From Bryobacteraceae bacterium (GTDB taxonomy: Bacteria > Acidobacteriota > Terriglobia > Bryobacterales > Bryobacteraceae), in the NCBI GenBank assembly GCA_947456995.1, contig CANGVB010000049.1, forward strand, positions 1-11,696: 11,696 nucleotides of DNA. Reading direction: 5' to 3'. The stretch's first letter is position 1; each line of letters starts with the position of its first letter. Below are positions 6,791 to 11,696 of this stretch, one piece after another. Made by a program: the position numbers and the translations under genes. Under the pieces are notes generated by a model. That model did not search any database and was not told where the DNA came from. It saw only the letters and a program-made list of their open reading frames with translations.

Positions 6791-8697
6791 GACAGGCTCT
6801 CCGCGGGTTTTGCTTTGCCTGGAGCTTCCCAATCCATCAGCCGCATGGAATCCAGGATCACGGTGAGACTTGAGGCCAGCATCAATAAAGCGGCGGCTAC
6901 TGGGTGCAACCATCCGAGGGCTGCAAGGGTGATGCCGACTGCGTTGTAGGCGAGGGAGAAACCGATATTGCGGCGAATGGTTCTGCGCGCGGCGCGGGCG
7001 ATCTCAATTGCTTCGGGTAAGGCGCGCCAATTCTGATGCAGCATGACAAAGCCACTTACGTCGCGCACGAGTTCGACGCTGGTGGAGAGCGTAAGGCTAG
7101 TCTCGCTCCAGGCCATGGCGGCGATATCGTTGAGGCCGTCTCCGACGAAGAGGACTTTGTTTCCGCGTTTTTGGAGCTTTTCGATTGCGCCGTGTTTATC
7201 GATAGGAGACTGTCTGACGAACTGTTCTCCTATGGGGATGGCTGAGGCACGCTCGGCGCCGTCGCCAGTTGAGAGCATCACCTTGAGCCCCGCAGCTTCG
7301 AGATCAAAGACTGCCTCCGGAACACTGCCTTCGCAGATCTCTTTCAGCGTAATTTCGGCGGCAAGCTCGCCGTCGAGTCGTACTTCGAGCTCACGGCTCT
7401 GGTGGCGGGCACCGGCAAAAAGCAAGCGACCATCGGCGAAGCGGGCTTCAATGCCCACCCCTGCCAGAAGCCGGATGCTTTCGAGCGTTGTGGATGCCTC
7501 GATGGGCTGTCCTTCCCAGAGGCTCCGTAAGGCCGTGGCGATCGGGTGATGGCTTGCCGATTCTGCTTCGCGCAGGAGGAAGCGAAGTTCGTTTTCGCGG
7601 CCGCGCCAATTCGGGGATACCTGCCAACTGGCTTCGTATTCTTCGGGCAAAGTCAGGGTTCCGGTTTTGTCGAATACGACGGTATCGATTTCGGCAAGCT
7701 TCTCGATTGCCTCACCAGAGCGTGCCAGGATTCCAAGTTCGCGCAAGCGGGAGATTGCAGACCAGACTGCCAGTGGGGTGGCGAAGCCGAGCGCACAAGG
7801 GCAGGCAATTACCAATACCGAGAGCGAGCAGAAGAGTGCGGTGGCCCAATCGCCATTTCTGGAATGAGCGAAGAGGGTACCGAGGCTTACCAGAATCACG
7901 ACGGGCCCAAACCAGCGCAAGACGGCCATGGCCAGACGCTGCTCGCGGCCTGGGACGGCAAGACCTGCTGAGACCAGATCGCGGATCTGGTCGAGCTCTG
8001 CTTCACTGCCTTTGCCAACGGCTTCACAATCCACAGAGGCGTCCATAAGAAAGGTACCAGCCGACACCAAATCGCCGACAGTACGGCTTTTGGCAAAACT
8101 CTCTCCGGTCAAAGTGGCCTCATGAAAATAAGCCGATCCTGCCACTATCCAGGCGTCTACTGGAACCGCTTCGCCCGGTAAGACGCGAAATCGATCTCCG
8201 GTTTTCACCACCGCCGCAGTAACGAGTTCGCCGCTGAGCCTGCGCACCATTCTTTGATCGGGGGCCCAATCTGCCAGGGAGCGGAGCACTCGCGCCTTTC
8301 CGTAAGCTCCTACCTGCCGCCCGAGTGAATAAATCACCAGAAGCATGGAAGCTACGTCGGCATAAGTGCCTCCCTTCTGAGTTTGGAGTGAAACCACAGA
8401 AGCACCGAGACTGCCGGCGATGCCCAAGAGGAAGAGGAGTTCGATGCCAAGGCGCTTGAGTTTGAAGGCTTGCCAAACCGCTTCAACAAACTCTTTGGCC
8501 AGCAAGCCAAAGACAGCAACCGCGACACAAAGAATCGAAAGCTCAAGCGTGAGCCTTTCCTCGATGGTGACTTCAGACCCATTCACTGCCAGGCCCATCA
8601 CCATTGCATTCATGGCAAGGAAGGCACCAGCTCCAATCCGCCACCATACCGATGCCGGGGCTTCATCACCGCAATCGCAATCGATTCTCTGCTTCAT
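6787..8697 (-). CDS. ccoI: Copper-type P-type ATPase (CcoI/FixI-like), lacking the N-terminal metal-binding domain
   Basis: A 636-residue P1B-type ATPase, presumably supplying copper for CuB of the adjacent oxidase. Motifs in order: actuator loop TGES (197-200), membrane metal site CPC (299-301), phosphorylation site DKTGT (343-347, aspartate D343), SHHP nucleotide-domain motif (382-385), GxG (413-415) and GDGLND hinge (519-524). The last membrane helices have YN (584-585) and MxxSS (606-610). CPC, YN and MxxSS indicate Cu(I) selectivity. The usual soluble N-terminal heavy-metal domain of CcoI is absent: the chain begins with about 16 residues including CDCG (7-10) and then enters the membrane. 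A longer start is excluded, because the in-frame triplet two codons further upstream is the TAA of the preceding cytochrome gene. That gene is 6 nt upstream, and the next gene overlaps by 4 nt. Confidence 0.92.
   Translation of the reverse strand: MKQRIDCDCGDEAPASVWWRIGAGAFLAMNAMVMGLAVNGSEVTIEERLTLELSILCVAVAVFGLLAKEFVEAVWQAFKLKRLGIELLFLLGIAGSLGASVVSLQTQKGGTYADVASMLLVIYSLGRQVGAYGKARVLRSLADWAPDQRMVRRLSGELVTAAVVKTGDRFRVLPGEAVPVDAWIVAGSAYFHEATLTGESFAKSRTVGDLVSAGTFLMDASVDCEAVGKGSEAELDQIRDLVSAGLAVPGREQRLAMAVLRWFGPVVILVSLGTLFAHSRNGDWATALFCSLSVLVIACPCALGFATPLAVWSAISRLRELGILARSGEAIEKLAEIDTVVFDKTGTLTLPEEYEASWQVSPNWRGRENELRFLLREAESASHHPIATALRSLWEGQPIEASTTLESIRLLAGVGIEARFADGRLLFAGARHQSRELEVRLDGELAAEITLKEICEGSVPEAVFDLEAAGLKVMLSTGDGAERASAIPIGEQFVRQSPIDKHGAIEKLQKRGNKVLFVGDGLNDIAAMAWSETSLTLSTSVELVRDVSGFVMLHQNWRALPEAIEIARAARRTIRRNIGFSLAYNAVGITLAALGWLHPVAAALLMLASSLTVILDSMRLMDWEAPGKAKPAESLS
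6799..6802 (-). promoter_or_regulatory. Ribosome binding site supporting the GTG start at 6790
   Basis: GGAG on the complement, 8 nt before the GTG, inside the last codons of the ATPase gene. It is the reason for preferring the GTG over the far-upstream ATG at 6913. Confidence 0.7.
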
Positions 8698-8703
8698 GGT
8701 TGG

Positions 8704-9351
8704 TTACTTCTTGTCGGCGAATTCCGTGAGAGTTGCAGAAGTAAAGGCACCGTTGGCCCCAACTTCTTTGCGTACTGCCTCGACCACCGATTTGGCAACC
8801 GGGCCGGATTTGTTACCGAAGGAACTTCGGATATAGGTGAGCACAGCGGCAATCTCTTCGTCGTTGTAGTTGTCTTTCCAGGCTGGCATCTGAGAGTTGT
8901 AAGTTTGGCCTTTGACGACCAGTTCTCCGTTGATGCCATTGACCAGAATGGCGGCCAGACGGCGAACGTCGCCGTTGACATATTCGGAGTCAGCCAGTGG
9001 CGGGAATTGCCCGGCAAGGCCTTTGCCATCCGCCTGATGGCACTGTGTGCAGGCGTTGTAAACTTCTGCGCCGAGCACCATCGGGTTTTGCGGAGCGCTG
9101 GGGCCGGCAGCGGCTGGCCCGGCTGCTCGCTCAGAAAGCCCGTTGCCTGTCCAGTCGCCAGCGTAGGTGCCCATGTAGTAGCCACCCCACATTGTAAAGA
9201 GGAAGCAGATGATGAGGAAGAGTACCGGGGTTGGACGGATGCCGTCCCGGGGTTCGCTCATCTCACGCATGGCAGCTGTGTGCATTTCCATGATGCGGTC
9301 TTCCATCTCTGGAGCCCGCTTGAATTCCGGTTTCGCCTGATCCGAGTTCAT
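8704..9351 (-). CDS. ccoP: CcoP-like cytochrome c subunit with one haem
   Basis: A 215-residue membrane-anchored cytochrome c. A charged cytoplasmic N-terminus (1-40) leads to one membrane helix (about 41-62), then an Ala/Gly/Pro linker (about 75-90) and one cytochrome c domain with haem-binding CTQCH (101-105) and M155 (SQMPAW) as probable sixth ligand. Canonical CcoP carries two CxxCH domains and is about 300 residues, so this is a mono-haem version. The start at 9351 overlaps the ccoO stop by 4 nt (ATGA). The in-frame ATG at 9606 lies inside ccoO and adds a sequence unlike any cytochrome. It should receive electrons from a periplasmic donor and pass them to the CcoO haem. The symbol reflects position and topology; classification as a generic class I cytochrome c subunit is also possible. 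Confidence 0.88.
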   Translation of the reverse strand: MNSDQAKPEFKRAPEMEDRIMEMHTAAMREMSEPRDGIRPTPVLFLIICFLFTMWGGYYMGTYAGDWTGNGLSERAAGPAAAGPSAPQNPMVLGAEVYNACTQCHQADGKGLAGQFPPLADSEYVNGDVRRLAAILVNGINGELVVKGQTYNSQMPAWKDNYNDEEIAAVLTYIRSSFGNKSGPVAKSVVEAVRKEVGANGAFTSATLTEFADKK

Positions 9352-9977
9352 TGTGCTGCCTCCGGGAGGGGGAAGGTCTTGTTGAGACCTCGCAAGTATT
9401 CGATAAGTGCTTTGCCGCGCTCGTTTGGCACTAGTTGGGTGACCCCGTTCTGCTGTAGCTGAGGCGGTATCTTGATCACATCTGCAGGAAAAGCTCCTGC
9501 GGGCAAGCCATCGCCTTCTTTCATCTCGCTGAAGAGATAAGCAAATCTTGGCATGGTAGAACCTGGCGATGTGAACTGCGGATTGTAGAGGTGGAGCGCA
9601 TGCCATACGGCGGAAGGCTGTCTTGAGCCGATGCTGGCGAGATCCGGACCCGTACGCATGGTGCCGAGTTGGTGTGGCTTCTCAAAAATATAGTCGCGTG
9701 GTACGCTGCGCCGGGTGCCCCAATTGCGTCTGATGTCGGCGCCGTAGCCCTTCATGCGGATCTGTTGCGAGTGGCAATAGATACAGCCCTGATCGATGTA
9801 TACGCCCCGCCCTTTGAGTTGTTCGCCGAAATAGGGAACCGGGTATTGTGTCCCATCTGCTTTTTTGACGGGTTGTAGCTCGCGGAACTGCCAGTTTGGA
9901 ATGATGATCAAACCGGTGAGCGAGGCAGCAATGGTGAGGAAGACGCCAAGCGCCAATCCAATATTTCTACTTGTCAT
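9348..9977 (-). CDS. ccoO: cbb3-type oxidase mono-haem subunit CcoO
   Basis: A 209-residue membrane-anchored cytochrome c, normal in length for CcoO. One N-terminal membrane helix (about 7-26) anchors a periplasmic domain with CIYCH (65-69), the QQIR segment that follows it in this family, RTGPDLA (108-114) and a probable axial methionine M142 in STMPRFAYLF. It passes electrons from the CcoP-type subunit to the haems of CcoN. The gene overlaps ccoN by 11 nt and the next gene by 4 nt. An AAGGAG site lies 10 nt before the ATG, within the lysine/glutamate-rich end of ccoN. No anomalies seen. Confidence 0.95.
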   Translation of the reverse strand: MTSRNIGLALGVFLTIAASLTGLIIIPNWQFRELQPVKKADGTQYPVPYFGEQLKGRGVYIDQGCIYCHSQQIRMKGYGADIRRNWGTRRSVPRDYIFEKPHQLGTMRTGPDLASIGSRQPSAVWHALHLYNPQFTSPGSTMPRFAYLFSEMKEGDGLPAGAFPADVIKIPPQLQQNGVTQLVPNERGKALIEYLRGLNKTFPLPEAAQ

Positions 9978-11451
9978 TTTGCTTGAGCTCCTTCTCCTTT
10001 TCGAGCAACAGTTTGTAGTCGCGCTCGGTGTTGAGCAACGTTGGGGTAACGAAGCGCAGTTTGTGTGGTTGGACGATACGGACGAAATTGATCAGGAAGG
10101 CGATCGTGCCGCTTAGAAGAATCAGTCCGGCCAATGTGCGCAGCATCAAGTAGGGCTTGGTAAAGGCGACGATGTTCAGGAAGGGGATTGCCGGATCGTT
10201 CATCATCTGACCTTGACGGATGCCCGCCCAACACATGGCGCCGGCATAAAGCGCGGTGCCGAACAAAGTGCACCAGAAGTGAATCCGGATCAACCGCGCT
10301 GAACTCCACTCATTGCCGGTGAGCCGGGGCATGGCGTAATACATCATGGCGAACATGAGAGGTGCGAAGAAGCCGTACATGCCGAAGTGGACATGCCCAA
10401 TTGTGTAGTGGGTAAAGTGCGTGATCTCCTGGTGGCTGCGAAGGGATTCGAGCGAACCCTGGAAGCTTGAGAGCGTATAGACCATCGAACCCATAACGGC
10501 GAAGCGCAGTGTTGGGCTGGTTTTGAGGTGATGGAAAGAGCCCAGCATCGTCATGTGGTGGTTGATACCGATCGTGATGACCGGGATAAACATCATCATG
10601 CTGCCGACAACACCGACCGTAATCGTCCAGGCCGGGAGGGGGCCACCGGTGAGATGGTGAGTGCCAGCCCAGTTGTAGAAGATTGCATTTGACCAGAAGC
10701 CGAGCAGCGAAAGGTGGTAGCTGTGAATGGGCTTGCCGATCACTTTCGGAATCAGGTAGTAAGCAGCGGCAATGCCGGTTGGCGTAGCGAAGAGGCCGAC
10801 CACATTGTGGCCATACCACCAGTTGGCGACGGCTTGTGCCACCCCGTCAACGGCACCGAGGTTGGTGCAGGCTTCGGCTGCCAGTACGAGGATCGGGAAC
10901 CAGACTGTGACTGCCATCAAGTACCACTGAGAGACGTAAGTATGGCTGCTGCGCCGCGTGAAGTACATGCGGAAGTTCGCAATGACGATGAAGACGTAGG
11001 GGATCACCAATAGAGGCATCGCATAAAGAGGGAACTCAAGGGTTTCTACGCCGGTGGATTGACCCATCAATACACCAATAGATCCGAGCAGAACGCCAAC
11101 GTTGAAGATCACGCCACCTGCGATCAGCAGGGCTGGGAACGGGATGCGCGTTTGACACAAGCGAGCCTGCAGCCAAAGGAGTGTGCCTGAGGCAGCGGTG
11201 CCGCCGAAGCCATAGATTGCTGTATCCCAGTGGACGGGACGGATGCGCCCGAATGTAAGCCATTCATAGCTTCCGAGAAAGTCGGGCGAGTGGAGCTTGA
11301 CCGAGCTAATCAATCCCGCAAGAGTGGCAATCAGGAGCCAGAACAGAGAGCTAGCCCAATAAATGGTGACTACCCATTCTGCTGACCGATCCACTTCAAT
11401 CCGTGAAACTGCTTCCCCTTGCGGGGCCATCTCAAGAGCTTCTTCGCTCAT
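9967..11451 (-). CDS. ccoN: cbb3-type cytochrome c oxidase catalytic subunit I (CcoN)
   Basis: A 494-residue polytopic haem-copper oxidase subunit reducing oxygen to water. The histidine ligands are readable: H74 (RPVHWD) for low-spin haem b, H215 (WWYGHN), H265 and H266 (AGTHHL) for CuB, and H353/H355 (GHVH) for haem b3 and the second low-spin ligand. AAYYLIPK (229-236) contains the cbb3-specific active-site tyrosine of helix VII, which distinguishes it from A- and B-type oxidases. The segment SSFQGS (328-333) has glutamine Q331 where classical CcoN reads TFEGP. The C-terminus is a short charged tail. The start at 11451 overlaps the preceding ccoS-like stop by 4 nt (ATGA). Nitric oxide reductase NorB is a relative, but the tyrosine and the adjacent ccoO/ccoP genes favour an oxidase. 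Confidence 0.95.
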   Translation of the reverse strand: MSEEALEMAPQGEAVSRIEVDRSAEWVVTIYWASSLFWLLIATLAGLISSVKLHSPDFLGSYEWLTFGRIRPVHWDTAIYGFGGTAASGTLLWLQARLCQTRIPFPALLIAGGVIFNVGVLLGSIGVLMGQSTGVETLEFPLYAMPLLVIPYVFIVIANFRMYFTRRSSHTYVSQWYLMAVTVWFPILVLAAEACTNLGAVDGVAQAVANWWYGHNVVGLFATPTGIAAAYYLIPKVIGKPIHSYHLSLLGFWSNAIFYNWAGTHHLTGGPLPAWTITVGVVGSMMMFIPVITIGINHHMTMLGSFHHLKTSPTLRFAVMGSMVYTLSSFQGSLESLRSHQEITHFTHYTIGHVHFGMYGFFAPLMFAMMYYAMPRLTGNEWSSARLIRIHFWCTLFGTALYAGAMCWAGIRQGQMMNDPAIPFLNIVAFTKPYLMLRTLAGLILLSGTIAFLINFVRIVQPHKLRFVTPTLLNTERDYKLLLEKEKELKQNDK

Positions 11452-11660
11452 CGTCTTCCCTCCAGCTGTTTCATAAGTGGCGCTTCGCCGGGAAAATAGT
11501 CGGTGACCATTCCTACCGGTTCTTCGTCGTCAAAGATAGATCTGGCACCTTGTCTCAGATTCTTGAATTCACCCTGCTTGATGGCCCACGCAAGCAGCCA
11601 AACCATGGTGATTCCGGCTATCAGCGCGAAGGCCCAGATGAATATAAACACGTAGAACAT
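11448..11660 (-). CDS. ccoS: CcoS-like cbb3 oxidase maturation protein
   Basis: A small 70-residue protein with one N-terminal membrane helix (about 3-27), followed by AIKQGEFKNL (26-35) and IFDDEEP (42-48). That pattern fits CcoS, which is needed to insert cofactors into CcoN: a helix, a GQF-like motif, then an acidic DD patch. The C-terminal tail of about 20 residues (EPVGMV to LEGRR) makes it longer than most CcoS proteins. CcoQ is the main alternative, as it is also a small single-helix acidic protein. It is first in the visible cluster and its stop overlaps the ccoN start. Confidence 0.7.
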   Translation of the reverse strand: MFYVFIFIWAFALIAGITMVWLLAWAIKQGEFKNLRQGARSIFDDEEPVGMVTDYFPGEAPLMKQLEGRR

Positions 11661-11696
11661 CGATTACCTCTGTGGGTTGAGAGGCATTTGAGAGAC
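11661..11696 (-). promoter_or_regulatory. Ribosome binding site of the ccoS-like gene and leader up to the window edge
   Basis: GAGG (complement of 11667-11670) lies 6 nt before the ATG at 11660. The remaining 26 bases show no promoter. In the frame of the ATG they read through to a TAA at 11666-11664, so they could be the last codons of an upstream gene overlapping the ribosome site; this cannot be decided from 36 bases. Confidence 0.6.

Noticed and set aside
6236..6913. Longer 225-residue version of the membrane protein starting at ATG 6913
   Set aside because: The extra residues are a frame-shifted reading of the ATPase C-terminus; the GTG at 6790 has a ribosome site and a standard 4-nt overlap.
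8470..9462. 330-residue plus-strand open frame opposite ccoI and the CcoP-like gene
   Set aside because: The complementary strand encodes proteins with clear catalytic motifs (CTQCH, the ATPase N-terminus); the plus frame has low-complexity composition and no motif.

Overview
The window is about 11.7 kb of bacterial chromosome at moderately high GC. All thirteen supported genes lie on the minus strand, so transcription runs from position 11,696 towards 1. The gene set points to an Acidobacteriota bacterium, possibly of the Bryobacter/Solibacter type: a cbb3-like oxidase with a single-haem CcoP-type subunit, a sigma54-type two-component cascade and a yceD-rpmF-plsX block. That placement is inference from overall resemblance; no marker gene is present to prove it.

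In transcription order, the first block (11660 to 6787) is a cbb3-type cytochrome c oxidase cluster. It holds ccoS, ccoN (catalytic subunit), ccoO (mono-haem c), a ccoP-like mono-haem c subunit and ccoI (copper P-type ATPase). A 184-residue methionine- and histidine-rich membrane protein of unknown family follows (6790-6236). Most junctions are overlaps (4, 11, 4 and 4 nt) or very short gaps (6 nt). The second block continues with gaps of only 11, 1 and 10 nt. It holds a soluble hybrid histidine kinase with two PAS domains, a single-domain receiver and an NtrC-type sigma54 activator with an intact GAFTGA loop. The nine genes from ccoS to the activator therefore look like one transcript coupling a respiratory oxidase to its own signalling cascade. 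The promoter must lie beyond the right edge.

After an 87-nt gap comes a monocistronic-looking gene (2574-1435) for a Tat-exported lipoprotein of the D-amino-acid-oxidase fold. Its sequence order is circularly permuted: the motif block that closes ordinary D-amino-acid oxidases sits in front of the FAD-binding Rossmann motif, and the protein ends where the ordinary enzyme has its internal segment. I consider this the most striking thing in the window.

A good housekeeping promoter (-10 TATACT) then starts the conserved yceD-rpmF-plsX operon for a 23S rRNA accumulation protein, ribosomal protein L32 and a phospholipid-synthesis acyltransferase. A perfect 6-bp hairpin abuts the yceD ribosome binding site. 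plsX runs off the left edge. There is no tRNA, rRNA, CRISPR array, insertion sequence or phage gene, and no gene-free stretch longer than about 110 bases.
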